27,553 nucleotides of DNA from a virus. The position numbers were made by a program, and so were the translations under genes. The notes under the pieces are model-generated. The model had not been told where the DNA came from. It searched no databases and saw nothing but the letters and a program-made list of their open reading frames with translations. Location: positions 1 to 27,553 of the IMG/VR virus record IMGVR_UViG_3300027754_000351, one strand, 5' to 3'. This document shows, one piece after another, positions 1 to 6,909 of this stretch (position 1 is the first letter of the stretch; each line of letters starts with the position of its first letter).

Positions 1-105
1 CCATTAGATCTTTATTTCTAAAGTTTAAGTCTAATCTTTGTTTGTTAAAAACAAGAAATATCTTAGTCCATATAAAGACTAAAATAAAATAATAAAAAAA
101 AGTAA

Positions 106-411
106 TCATATCATTTCTGTGTTATATATTATATCTTCAAATTTTATAAGATTTTGAAATTCAACCTCAGATATTTTAACAGAATTTGAAGTGGATAATA
201 AATTATAAATACTATCAGTTACAAAAACTTCAATTCCTTCACCAACAATACTATCATATTCATTAGGAATATCACCAGATTCTCTATTAGAGTAAATATT
301 TGAAACAAATTTTATTCTTTCATCTTCATTAAGATGAATTGAACACCCATTACTAAACAAACCATCGTTTTGGTTTGATTCTTCCCATAGTTGTAAAATA
401 ACTTTATTCAT
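106..411 (-). CDS. Small conserved-looking hypothetical protein (101 aa)
   Basis: I do not recognise this family with certainty. The protein is small and acidic, with no signal peptide, membrane segment or cysteine motif. It opens with MNKVILQLWEES and ends with a hydrophobic stretch (NLIKFEDIIYNTEMI), so it probably folds as a compact soluble protein. It is transcribed away from the glutamine synthetase gene across a 71-base divergent spacer. That spacer holds TATAAATT on the minus strand close to the start, which resembles the T4 late promoter TATAAATA but is not the motif used by the other late genes here. No clear terminator follows it. The start is the only ATG near the beginning of the open frame. 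Function unknown. Confidence 0.6.
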   Translation of the reverse strand: MNKVILQLWEESNQNDGLFSNGCSIHLNEDERIKFVSNIYSNRESGDIPNEYDSIVGEGIEVFVTDSIYNLLSTSNSVKISEVEFQNLIKFEDIIYNTEMI

Positions 412-482
412 TTTTTAATAAATTTATAGACATTTTATAAAACATTTAGTAGAAAGTTTCATAAAATAAAAAAAACTTTAAA

Positions 483-1592
483 ATGATCATAAAATTAGAA
501 TATATTTGGTTAGATGGTTCCGAACCACAACAATTAAGAAGTAAAACTAAAATTGTTGAAAAAGCAGAAACACTTTTAGCAAAAGATTACTCTATGTGGT
601 CTTTTGATGGTAGCTCAACACTACAAGCAGAATCGGGAAGAGGCAAAAATACAGATTGTCTTTTAAAACCAGTGTTTATAACAAAAGATCCATTCAGAGG
701 ATATCCACACAGATTAGTATTTTGTGAAGTATTAAATCCTGACGGAACTCCACACATAACTAATCACAGATATAAGTTAGAAGAAAAAATGAATCAGTTA
801 GGATTAAGTGAGACGATTGATAAAAACGAACAACCTTGGTTTGGTTGGGAACAAGAATACACACTAACACATAAGACAGGAAATCCTTTTGTTGAAGGTG
901 AAGGTTTACCATTAGGATTTACAAAAGATATTTTACATCCAGGAATAGGAACCTCATTAAATCCAAGACCACAAGGTGATTATTATTGTGGAATCGGAGC
1001 TGATACGGTTATTGGTCGTAATATAGTTGAAGAGCATATGGATATGTGTATAGAAGTAGGTTTAGATATATCAGGAATAAACGCTGAAGTATTACTCGGA
1101 CAATGGGAATATCAAATTGGTCCAGTTACATCATTAAATGGATCAGACCAATTATGGGTTTCTAGATATTTACTACAAAGAGTTGCTGAAAAGTATGATA
1201 CTAATGTTTCACTTCATCCAAAACCATTAAAAGGGGACTGGAACGGAACTGGATGTCATGTGAACTTTTCTACTAAGGAAATGAGAGAAGAAGGTGGATT
1301 AGATGTAATCAAAGAAACGATGCCTAAATTAGAGAGATTTCAAAAAGAACACATTGAAATCTATGGTTTATTCAATGAAGAAAGATTAACAGGACAACAC
1401 GAAACATCAAGTATTAATGATTTCAGTTATGGATTTTCTACAAGAGATACTTCTATTAGAATTCCAGCACAAGCTATAATTGAAAAGAAAGGTTACTTTG
1501 AAGATAGAAGACCAGCATCAAATTGTGATCCTTATTTAGTTTCAGAAAGAATGTTAGAAACGGTATATAGTGGTGTTGAAACAGAAGCTTAA
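483..1592 (+). CDS. glnA: Type II glutamine synthetase, phage-encoded
   Basis: This enzyme makes glutamine from glutamate, ammonia and ATP in the cytoplasm. At 369 residues it has the usual GSII length, and it looks complete. Residues 1-110 form the beta-grasp part (YIWLDG, DGSST, DPFRGYPHRLVFCEV). The catalytic part carries WFGWEQEYTL at 119-128 with metal-ligand Glu123 and Glu125, NAEVLLGQWEYQIG at 200-213 with Glu202 and Glu209, NGTGCHVN at 254-261 with His259, ERLTGQHET at 300-308, SIRIP at 324-328 and YFEDRRPASN at 338-347. Small deviations are NGTG for the common NGAG and FSTRDTS for the common VANRGAS. It sits between phage genes, gp55 being next, so it is phage-borne rather than host flank. 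A strong terminator follows at 1606-1633. It lacks the late-promoter motif, so early or middle expression is likely. Confidence 0.95.
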   Translation: MIIKLEYIWLDGSEPQQLRSKTKIVEKAETLLAKDYSMWSFDGSSTLQAESGRGKNTDCLLKPVFITKDPFRGYPHRLVFCEVLNPDGTPHITNHRYKLEEKMNQLGLSETIDKNEQPWFGWEQEYTLTHKTGNPFVEGEGLPLGFTKDILHPGIGTSLNPRPQGDYYCGIGADTVIGRNIVEEHMDMCIEVGLDISGINAEVLLGQWEYQIGPVTSLNGSDQLWVSRYLLQRVAEKYDTNVSLHPKPLKGDWNGTGCHVNFSTKEMREEGGLDVIKETMPKLERFQKEHIEIYGLFNEERLTGQHETSSINDFSYGFSTRDTSIRIPAQAIIEKKGYFEDRRPASNCDPYLVSERMLETVYSGVETEA

Positions 1593-1605
1593 TATTAATA
1601 AAAAT

Positions 1606-1633
1606 AAAAACCACTCATTTGAGTGGTTTTTTT
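1606..1633 (+). terminator. Rho-independent terminator after glutamine synthetase
   Basis: An 11-base stem (AAAAACCACTC with GAGTGGTTTTT) closes a four-base loop (ATTT) and is followed by a run of T. Because the upstream flank is A-rich, it could also stop transcription coming from gp55 on the minus strand. Confidence 0.9.
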
Positions 1634-1706
1634 ATTTTAAAGATGTTTTGAATTTTTTCTTTTCGTCTTTTTTGTCTTGAAGGAAATATAGTTATTGGTA
1701 TATTAG

Positions 1707-1722
1707 CGGTACCAAATGCTGG
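1707..1722. repeat. 16-base exact repeat, copy 1 (second copy at 3876-3891)
   Basis: The bases CGGTACCAAATGCTGG occur here and again at 3876-3891 inside the gp15-like gene. In both places the minus strand reads as Pro-Ala-Phe-Gly-Thr. Here that peptide lies in a 37-codon open frame (1615-1728, minus, starting MTPAFGTANIPI) which is in frame with gp55 but separated from it by the gp55 TAA stop. It may be a displaced coding fragment; I do not call it a gene. Confidence 0.6.
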
Positions 1723-1752
1723 TGTCATAACTATATCAAATGTTTTTAGATT

Positions 1753-1774
1753 GATATTAGAGTGATATTAGAGT
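1753..1774. repeat. 11-base tandem duplication over the gp55 stop
   Basis: GATATTAGAGT is repeated head to tail. On the minus strand the repeat covers the TAA stop of the gp55 gene and the bases after it. It looks like a recent slippage or duplication. The stop is kept in both the one-copy and the two-copy reading. Confidence 0.75.
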
Positions 1775-2133
1775 GAGTGGAGTCCCATGCCATCATTTGA
1801 TCCCTCGATTGATAATAATTTAATTAAATTATCATTATCTCCTTTTTTCTTATACAACTCATTAAATCCTTTAGCTATTCCTCTTTTAAATACCTCCGTG
1901 AAGTAAGCAAATGCGTTTACCGATTTATCTTCATTGAAGTTGTACCAGTTTTGGAACATATCAAGTAATCCGGATTGGTAACAATCTAATTTATCATCAT
2001 TAGACCAGTATCTCATTTTTTTAATTGTTTTCTTTGCTAGTAGCTCTAACATTTTCTCAGCATTTCTTGTGAGTTTTCCTTGAGCTTTTGATATGATTAC
2101 CTCTATGTAGAGATCTTTATTATTTAGATACAT
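1768..2133 (-). CDS. 55: Late-transcription sigma factor, T4 gp55-like
   Basis: In T4, gp55 is a minimal sigma factor that binds host RNA polymerase, recognises the -10-like late promoter TATAAATA and contacts the sliding clamp. Here the N-terminus MYLNNKDLYIEVI matches the 'YVNNKEL' opening of gp55 proteins. The block DCYQSGLLDMFQNWYNF, then DKSVNAFAYFTEVFKRGIAK and a basic stretch, fits the sigma region 2 pattern of that family (a helix with an acidic pair, F-D-x-x-K-S, N-x-F-A-Y-F-T). At 121 residues it is shorter than T4 gp55 (185). The C-terminus (SNDGMGLHSL) lacks an obvious copy of the T4 clamp-binding tail. The gene has no TTTAATATATA element, as expected if it must be made before late transcription. 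A 15-base palindrome lies just upstream. Confidence 0.75.
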   Translation of the reverse strand: MYLNNKDLYIEVIISKAQGKLTRNAEKMLELLAKKTIKKMRYWSNDDKLDCYQSGLLDMFQNWYNFNEDKSVNAFAYFTEVFKRGIAKGFNELYKKKGDNDNLIKLLSIEGSNDGMGLHSL

Positions 2134-2152
2134 TCATATTCATTATTTTTTT

Positions 2153-2167
2153 AAGGTTATTAACCTT
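2153..2167. promoter_or_regulatory. 15-base perfect palindrome upstream of gp55
   Basis: AAGGTTA-T-TAACCTT is a perfect inverted repeat, 19 bases upstream of the gp55 start codon. It is short enough to be an operator for a dimeric repressor, or a small hairpin in the leader of the gp55 mRNA. No binding protein can be named from this window. Confidence 0.35.
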
Positions 2168-2213
2168 TCATGATTTCATGTTATATACTTTTTTTATATA
2201 AAAGTTTTAAAAT

Positions 2214-2245
2214 AAAAAAATCCTCAAATAAATTTGAGGATTTTT
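2214..2245 (-). terminator. Terminator after the 427-aa gene
   Basis: TCCTCAAA and TTTGAGGA pair around a short loop (TAAA). The hairpin is flanked by A7 on the left and T5 on the right, so it can work in both directions. In position it ends transcription of the minus-strand gene 2260-3543, isolating it from gp55. Confidence 0.85.
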
Positions 2246-2259
2246 AATATGTTTTGAGA

Positions 2260-3543
2260 TTACGCTCTAACTCTTTCGTTATATTGTAACTCTTTTGTTA
2301 CGTTTAATTCAGTACTTAAAACATCTCTTCTTTTTTCTAAGTTTTTAAGAGCTGTTACTAAAACTGCTGATTCACCAATCATTTGGATAGAACCTTTAAC
2401 TTTCTCAATGTTAAATTGAACATCTTCTAATTTAAGAGTGATTTCTCTTTCTTTATCTTCAAGTTTTCTTTTAACGATTAATTCTTTATCTAATCTATTT
2501 TCGTAGAAATATGTTAAATCATAGTTTAATTCATTTCTTACTTCATTTACCAACTCTAAAGCTGATTCATATTTGAAGAAAGAGTTACCATATCTTTCAT
2601 CACATCTATATAAATATGTACTATTTTTATAATTGAATGCGAAGATTTCTAAATAAGGGTTAATTAAGTTATTAACTCTCTTAACAACATCTAATTCTAC
2701 AAATTTATCTAAGTTTTTAGAAACTTCAAGTAAAACAGGGTAGAAATTTTTATTAACAATTGGAATAATTGGAGAATCGAATACACTTTCCAATGTAGTC
2801 TCTTCGTTCATCTCATCATCATTGATGAATAAACTACTTTTCTTACCAACTGAAAGACCGATAGTTAAATATTCAGAAATTCTAAAATTAACTCTATCTT
2901 CAGTAACTGAAGCATATTTCATAGCCGTTTCCAACATTCTTAAACTCTTCAATTCTTCTTCATTTTTAACATGATTTTCTAAAAGAGTTTTCTCAATTGT
3001 ATTTTCACTTAGAAGGAACCAAGAGTCATTAACAAGAGCAACGTGACCGTCTTCAACTTGCTCAACAATTGTGAATGTAGATTCACCTTTACCACCACTT
3101 AAAAGATTGTTTCTTTTTTCAGGTGATTTTGTTAAATTATGAACAAATAATTTAACTTCTGGTACCCAATCATAGATAGCTAATTCATTAAGAATTTTAG
3201 ACATTCTATCTTGGTCAGTGTCTAAGTTAATTGTTTGAAGAAGAACGTTTAATGGTTGTCTATACAACTCTCCTTGATTTTTAGTATTAATCACATTATA
3301 TAAATTTTTCAACTCATATAATAACTCATAATTCTTCACATCATCATTAAGATTTTCTAACAAAGATTTAACACTTTTATCGTATGTGTATGGTTTAAGC
3401 CTCTCATTAAGAGAGATAATGATTTGTTTTTCAGATAACTCATTACAAGCATTCATATGTCCCTCAACTATCCCAGATACTTCCTCTTGTTCAAGAGTTA
3501 AGTTCTTTTTGAAGTTAAACAATTCAAGTTTAAGATTCTTCAT
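2260..3543 (-). CDS. Hypothetical protein, probably abundant virion or late protein (427 aa)
   Basis: I do not recognise the family. The protein is soluble and acidic, without signal peptide, membrane segment or cysteine cluster. The last 80 residues or so are rich in Lys, Glu and Leu with heptad spacing and look like a coiled coil. The middle contains FTIVEQVEDGHVALVNDSWFLL, which reads as beta-strands. The gene stands alone between a strong promoter (3572-3606) and its own terminator (2214-2245). Its promoter is nearly identical over about 35 bases to that of the gene at 6910-7626 and resembles that of the tail sheath, which suggests high late expression. A structural role is therefore likely but is an inference from context. 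Confidence 0.6.
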   Translation of the reverse strand: MKNLKLELFNFKKNLTLEQEEVSGIVEGHMNACNELSEKQIIISLNERLKPYTYDKSVKSLLENLNDDVKNYELLYELKNLYNVINTKNQGELYRQPLNVLLQTINLDTDQDRMSKILNELAIYDWVPEVKLFVHNLTKSPEKRNNLLSGGKGESTFTIVEQVEDGHVALVNDSWFLLSENTIEKTLLENHVKNEEELKSLRMLETAMKYASVTEDRVNFRISEYLTIGLSVGKKSSLFINDDEMNEETTLESVFDSPIIPIVNKNFYPVLLEVSKNLDKFVELDVVKRVNNLINPYLEIFAFNYKNSTYLYRCDERYGNSFFKYESALELVNEVRNELNYDLTYFYENRLDKELIVKRKLEDKEREITLKLEDVQFNIEKVKGSIQMIGESAVLVTALKNLEKRRDVLSTELNVTKELQYNERVRA

Positions 3544-3571
3544 ATTTTAAAATATTTTTTTTTATATAACA

Positions 3572-3606
3572 TATATATTAAGGCTTAAAAGTCATTTTTT
3601 ACCATT
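3572..3606 (-). promoter_or_regulatory. Candidate strong late promoter of the 427-aa gene
   Basis: On the minus strand CTTAATATATA (3572-3582) lies 28 bases before the start codon and is preceded by TAAAAAATGACTTTTAAG. The same arrangement, with only four differences over 35 bases, precedes the gene at 6910-7626. The leader between motif and ATG is A-rich and has no Shine-Dalgarno sequence. Confidence 0.6.
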
Positions 3607-3621
3607 TTTGAAAATTTATTT

Positions 3622-4773
3622 TTAATTTCCATTATTAGTATTATTAGGGTCCTGAGCATTAGGATTTATATTCCCACCTGATGCTCTTTCTCTTGCCTTC
3701 AGTATATTATTAAACCATCTAGTTCTTTTTGGTCGAATATCATAAAAGTCAGTATTTGCAAAAGAACCTAAAGGATCACCTGGACTTGTAGAACCTTGTG
3801 TATTATAGAACGACCCAGTAACACCAATATTTCCATTTGGACCTTGATTACCACCAGCATTCTCACTACCACCAACGGTACCAAATGCTGGATTGATTGC
3901 ACCACCACCAGGACCTCCGGATCCACCAGGACCTCCACCAACATATCCACTAGGATTTTGTTGATTTCCTGAACCAGGAGAACCAGGAAAAGTACCAGGA
4001 GCACCACCAAAAGAATTTGAACTACCATAACCTGGAGAACCAGGTTGTGCAAAACTATCAGAAATTCCACCAGCCAATGCAAATCCATTTGAATCAGCCA
4101 TACCCGAACCTTGTGTTTGTGGATATCCAGTTGAATTAATTCTATCTCTTCTAAAAGCCGGGTAATAAGTTTCAACAGTAAAAGAAACTTTTAATTTAAT
4201 ATTATTATCAGATGTTAGATTTTTCTCTCTCGCCATTTCTATTGAGTTACTATCAGGCATCAATATAACAGCATCTATATTCATAAAGTTATGTTCAAAA
4301 TACATAAATTTATATAACCAAAGTGTGTCTAATATTGCTTGACTACATTTAAAGGTATCTATCTCAGAACTAAGTAAGATTTCTAAATCATAATTTACCG
4401 TAACCGGAACTGCTCTAACTTTAGCTAAAACTTTTCTAATCTCAACCTCATTCTCAACAACCATTCTTAGCCAAACATTGGGGTTGGCAAATTCATCAGA
4501 TTTAATATTAAATCCAGTCATAGTTAGATGTCCTCTCGGTATTAAATCAGTGTTTAATTCAACAAATCTGTTTTCAGAAACAATATCATCTTGAAAAGAA
4601 TCTAGTAGAAATCTCTCATCTCCTGTAAGAGAGTAATAAAAAGGAACCTGAACAAATTTATCACCTGAGGAAAATCTATTAACCCATTTTATCTGACCTT
4701 CAAGTGTATCTAAGACACAAACGGTAAGATCTCTAAAAAATATGTCTTCGAAATTAAATCTTTCTCCTATCAT
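3622..4773 (-). CDS. 15: Tail sheath stabiliser / completion protein, T4 gp15-like, with Gly/Pro-rich tail
   Basis: In T4, gp15 caps the contracted or extended tail and joins it to the head. The first 210 residues here follow the gp15-family pattern seen in marine T4-like phages: FNFEDIFFRDLTV at the start, then VPFYYSLTGDERFLLD, then a Pro-Arg block (LIPRGHLTMTGFNIKSDE), then VPVTVNYDLEILLSSEID, and a closing strand IKLKVSFTVETYYPAF. After residue 225 comes about 130 residues rich in Gly, Pro, Asn and Ser, which T4 gp15 does not have. An ATG at 4779 is also in frame, but it overlaps the last base of the TTTAATATATA motif, so I prefer the ATG at 4773. The call is by pattern only; a related neck protein is the alternative. 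Confidence 0.55.
   Translation of the reverse strand: MIGERFNFEDIFFRDLTVCVLDTLEGQIKWVNRFSSGDKFVQVPFYYSLTGDERFLLDSFQDDIVSENRFVELNTDLIPRGHLTMTGFNIKSDEFANPNVWLRMVVENEVEIRKVLAKVRAVPVTVNYDLEILLSSEIDTFKCSQAILDTLWLYKFMYFEHNFMNIDAVILMPDSNSIEMAREKNLTSDNNIKLKVSFTVETYYPAFRRDRINSTGYPQTQGSGMADSNGFALAGGISDSFAQPGSPGYGSSNSFGGAPGTFPGSPGSGNQQNPSGYVGGGPGGSGGPGGGAINPAFGTVGGSENAGGNQGPNGNIGVTGSFYNTQGSTSPGDPLGSFANTDFYDIRPKRTRWFNNILKARERASGGNINPNAQDPNNTNNGN
3876..3891. repeat. 16-base exact repeat, copy 2 (first copy at 1707-1722)
   Basis: Identical to 1707-1722. Here it encodes the Pro-Ala-Phe-Gly-Thr motif inside the Gly/Pro-rich tail of the gp15-like protein. Confidence 0.6.
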
Positions 4774-4778
4774 AGTCA

Positions 4779-4789
4779 TATATATTAAA
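4779..4789 (-). promoter_or_regulatory. Candidate late promoter, short-spacing class (gp15)
   Basis: TTTAATATATA on the minus strand ends five bases before the ATG at 4773. If it acts as a -10 element, transcription would begin at or next to the start codon. Confidence 0.55.
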
Positions 4790-4840
4790 TATAAACTTTC
4801 TCTTCATGAGATTATATACCTATTAATTAATCGAATAAAT

Positions 4841-5803
4841 ATGTCTGTTAAATCATTACTATTATGGGAAAAGTGGCGTCCAAAAACTATGGAGGATGTC
4901 ATTCTTTTACCTAGAATCAGGAAACACTTTGAAAATGGTGTCAATCAAAACTTTATATTCTACGGTCACTTTGGCACTGGAAAAACAAGTTTAGCTAGAA
5001 TTCTCATTGGAAAATACACAAAAGACAAACCATTTTTAGAACTTAACTCTTCATTATACACATCTATTGATGTTTTAAGAAGTGAGATTGAAGATTTCTG
5101 TAAATTTACTCCAATGATGGAGACTGACTCTGATGTCAAATATATCTTCTTAGATGAGTTCGAAAGAGTATCTGCTCAATTCCAAGATGCCTTCAAAGCA
5201 TTTATTGAAAAGTATAATAAGAATGTTAGATTCATTATTACAACGAATCACTTAAATAAAATTTCAGATGGTATTAAATCTAGGATTCCTCAGATTAATT
5301 TTGATTGTCAAAATCTCGAAGAAGAGAAATATCTTAAACAAGAAGTTTATAGAAGAATCAACAATGTAATTCTACCTAAAGAAGGTAAAGGAATTCCTAA
5401 AGAAGATTTAGTTTCTATTATTACTAAAAAGTTTCCTGACTTCAGATCTATAATGGTCGAAGTTCAAAACTATTTAGAAACTGGTAGTTTAGGTGAGAAT
5501 TCATCCAATGTGTCTAATAAAGTAAAATTAGATTTATACTCTTGTATATATGATAAGTCAATGGATTATGAAAAGATATACCACTTCTTAATGTCTAACT
5601 TTGGACCTGAAAAAATTGATGTAATGATTAAAATATTAGGTAAACCATTTATTGATTGGTCTATATCTGAAAGTAAGAATGTAGATAAATTATTTGATTG
5701 TAATTTTATTATAGCTGATTATTCATCTAAGTTAGAAACTAATACAGATCCAATAATATTGGGTTTAACTATAATTGGTAAGTTCAGAGACATTTTAAAT
5801 TAA
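4841..5803 (+). CDS. 44: Sliding clamp loader large subunit, T4 gp44-like AAA+ ATPase
   Basis: Gp44 subunits load the DNA polymerase clamp at primer ends, using ATP. Counted from the ATG at 4841 the protein has 320 residues, almost exactly T4 gp44 (319). It opens with LLWEKWRPKTMEDV, the usual RFC-type start. Walker A is GHFGTGKTS (42-50), Walker B YIFLDEFE (101-108), sensor 1 ITTN (133-136), and the SRC-like arginine finger is SRIP (147-150). An in-frame ATG at 4742 would add 33 hydrophobic residues running back into the divergent gp15 gene; this is rejected because the 4841 start restores family length. The small subunit gp62 is not next to it. The upstream spacer lacks the late motif, in keeping with a replication gene. 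Confidence 0.9.
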   Translation: MSVKSLLLWEKWRPKTMEDVILLPRIRKHFENGVNQNFIFYGHFGTGKTSLARILIGKYTKDKPFLELNSSLYTSIDVLRSEIEDFCKFTPMMETDSDVKYIFLDEFERVSAQFQDAFKAFIEKYNKNVRFIITTNHLNKISDGIKSRIPQINFDCQNLEEEKYLKQEVYRRINNVILPKEGKGIPKEDLVSIITKKFPDFRSIMVEVQNYLETGSLGENSSNVSNKVKLDLYSCIYDKSMDYEKIYHFLMSNFGPEKIDVMIKILGKPFIDWSISESKNVDKLFDCNFIIADYSSKLETNTDPIILGLTIIGKFRDILN

Positions 5804-5819
5804 ATAAGAGTATAATATA

Positions 5820-5830
5820 TTTAATATATA
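5820..5830 (+). promoter_or_regulatory. Candidate late promoter, short-spacing class (gp25)
   Basis: TTTAATATATA ends four bases (TGTT) before the gp25 start codon. It would separate late expression of gp25 from the upstream replication gene gp44, whose stop is only 16 bases before the motif. Confidence 0.6.
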
Positions 5831-5834
5831 TGTT

Positions 5835-6209
5835 ATGCCAGCTGATTTTACAGATTTCTACATATTATATCCAGGTCATCCAAGATTCACCGATGTGAAA
5901 ATTATCGAAGATGATATTATAAGTGTCATTATACAAAAATGGCAGATGATATTATTTACTAATAAAGGTGATGTTTTTGGATTACCAAATTTTGGAGGAA
6001 ATTTAATAGAATTATTACATGATACAAGACTATCAGCTGAAGTAATACAAGGAGATCTTACACAACAAATATTATCCTATATACCAGAAATATCTGGATT
6101 ACCATACACATTAAAAGTAAACATATATGAGGATCCTGAAAGATATCAGGAATGGATGGAAATACTTTTCACTATATCAGAATATGAGGTTTATATAACT
6201 GTTATCTAA
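5835..6209 (+). CDS. 25: Baseplate wedge protein, T4 gp25-like
   Basis: Gp25-family proteins (GPW/gp25 lysozyme-like fold) form part of the baseplate wedge core and help start sheath assembly. The 124-residue length is right (T4 gp25 has 132). The signature is at residues 44-63: KGDVFGLPNFGGNLIELLHD, the family's 'R-x-x-x-P-x-F-G-s-x-L' segment. It is followed by a long helix (ie AEVIQGDLTQQILSYIPEI) and strands ending in YEVYITVI. The gene is preceded at close range by a late-promoter motif and ends in a hairpin shared with the convergent gene at 6230. No Shine-Dalgarno sequence is present. Confidence 0.75.
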   Translation: MPADFTDFYILYPGHPRFTDVKIIEDDIISVIIQKWQMILFTNKGDVFGLPNFGGNLIELLHDTRLSAEVIQGDLTQQILSYIPEISGLPYTLKVNIYEDPERYQEWMEILFTISEYEVYITVI

Positions 6210-6236
6210 TGTGCAGATGAAATACGACATTAGATA
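6203..6236. terminator. Bidirectional hairpin holding both convergent stop codons
   Basis: A perfect 10-base inverted repeat (TATCTAATGT and ACATTAGATA) encloses 14 bases. The left arm contains the gp25 stop and the right arm the stop of the minus-strand gene 6230-6841. There is no T-run, so it may be a weak terminator, an RNA-stability element or an RNA-processing site. Confidence 0.5.
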
Positions 6237-6841
6237 GGACAACTATTAGCAGTATAAATATACTTATAATCTCTTTTAATTTTAACCCCAAGACTTTCAG
6301 CAGTTGTAACTACATCTTCTAAACATTCAGAATCAGCACCACCAACAATAACTACTTCTCTACCTTTTAATGATTTAAGTAGTTCATATAATTTCTTAGG
6401 AACGTGAAACCAGACATGATTATTATTTATAAAAGTAATAATAGTTCCTTCTTTAGTATTGAAAATATCACCTTTTTTCAAGGTTTTTTCTTCTTCCATT
6501 TTACTAACTTTTTTATAAACTTCTTTATCTAAAATCTTCTTATAGAAATCAGCGTCTACATCATAGTTGTATCTTTTTTCGATAAGATCTTTTTGATTTG
6601 GAAAATGATATAAGTCTTTGTGTATTGGAATCTCAGGAGTTTCATCATATAAATAATCTTTATCTACATTCTTACCATCGACATGATTATCCCACAATTG
6701 ATAAACATTTTGAAAGTTTTTACAATACTTTTTCAACTCATTTAGATACATTTCAGAAAAGAATTTCTTAAATGATTTCTGAACATCAATTATTATTAAT
6801 GTATCATCATTGTAACTCTCATAAGTCTTTAGGTATCTCAT
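6230..6841 (-). CDS. Isochorismatase-fold (cysteine hydrolase-like) protein with capsid-targeting-like leader
   Basis: After an 11-residue leader (MRYLKTYESYN) the protein goes straight into the isochorismatase-like fold: TLIIIDVQKSF with Asp19, then LIEKRYNYDVDADF with Lys89, and VVIVGGADSECLEDVV with Cys173, followed by the family's G-V-x-I-x-x-D pattern (SLGVKIKRDYKYIY). Asp, Lys and Cys are the catalytic triad of this superfamily, so it is probably an active hydrolase on an amide, ester or pteridine/nicotinamide-type substrate that cannot be named. At 203 residues the length is normal. The leader matches those of genes at 6910, 15135, 18022 and 26530 and resembles T4 internal-protein targeting sequences. 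A late motif lies four bases before the ATG. Confidence 0.65.
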   Translation of the reverse strand: MRYLKTYESYNDDTLIIIDVQKSFKKFFSEMYLNELKKYCKNFQNVYQLWDNHVDGKNVDKDYLYDETPEIPIHKDLYHFPNQKDLIEKRYNYDVDADFYKKILDKEVYKKVSKMEEEKTLKKGDIFNTKEGTIITFINNNHVWFHVPKKLYELLKSLKGREVVIVGGADSECLEDVVTTAESLGVKIKRDYKYIYTANSCPI

Positions 6842-6845
6842 ATAC

Positions 6846-6856
6846 TATATATTAAA
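6846..6856 (-). promoter_or_regulatory. Candidate late promoter, short-spacing class, fused to a terminator
   Basis: TTTAATATATA on the minus strand ends four bases before the ATG at 6841. It begins directly after the T-run of the terminator 6861-6886 that closes the upstream gene. Confidence 0.6.
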
Positions 6857-6860
6857 TAAA

Positions 6861-6886
6861 AAACCCATCAATTTCTTGATGGGTTT
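6861..6886 (-). terminator. Terminator after the Gln-rich repeat gene
   Basis: AAACCCATCAA pairs with TTGATGGGTTT around the loop TTTC. Read on the minus strand it is followed by T-rich sequence that runs into the next late-promoter motif. Confidence 0.85.
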
Positions 6887-6909
6887 TAATTCTTTGAATA
6901 TTTTATAGA

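Noticed and set aside
63-82. Hairpin TTAGTC/GACTAA as terminator of the first gene
   Set aside because: The stem is six mostly A-T pairs with an eight-base loop and no T-run on the minus strand. The remainder of 1-105 shows no gene or clear signal.
483-1592. Glutamine synthetase as flanking host chromosome, i.e. a prophage boundary
   Set aside because: Both sides carry phage-type genes (gp55 within 200 bases) and no integrase or attachment site is visible. A chimeric contig cannot be ruled out from sequence alone.
3768-4175. Minus-strand open frame of Leu/Val-rich composition inside the gp15-like gene
   Set aside because: It lies in another register of the Gly/Pro-rich coding stretch and has a monotonous, membrane-like shadow composition.
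4742-4840. Longer gp44 starting at 4742
   Set aside because: The added 33 residues are hydrophobic, overlap the divergent gp15 start, and break the family length; the ATG at 4841 gives 320 residues beginning with the conserved WEKWRP.
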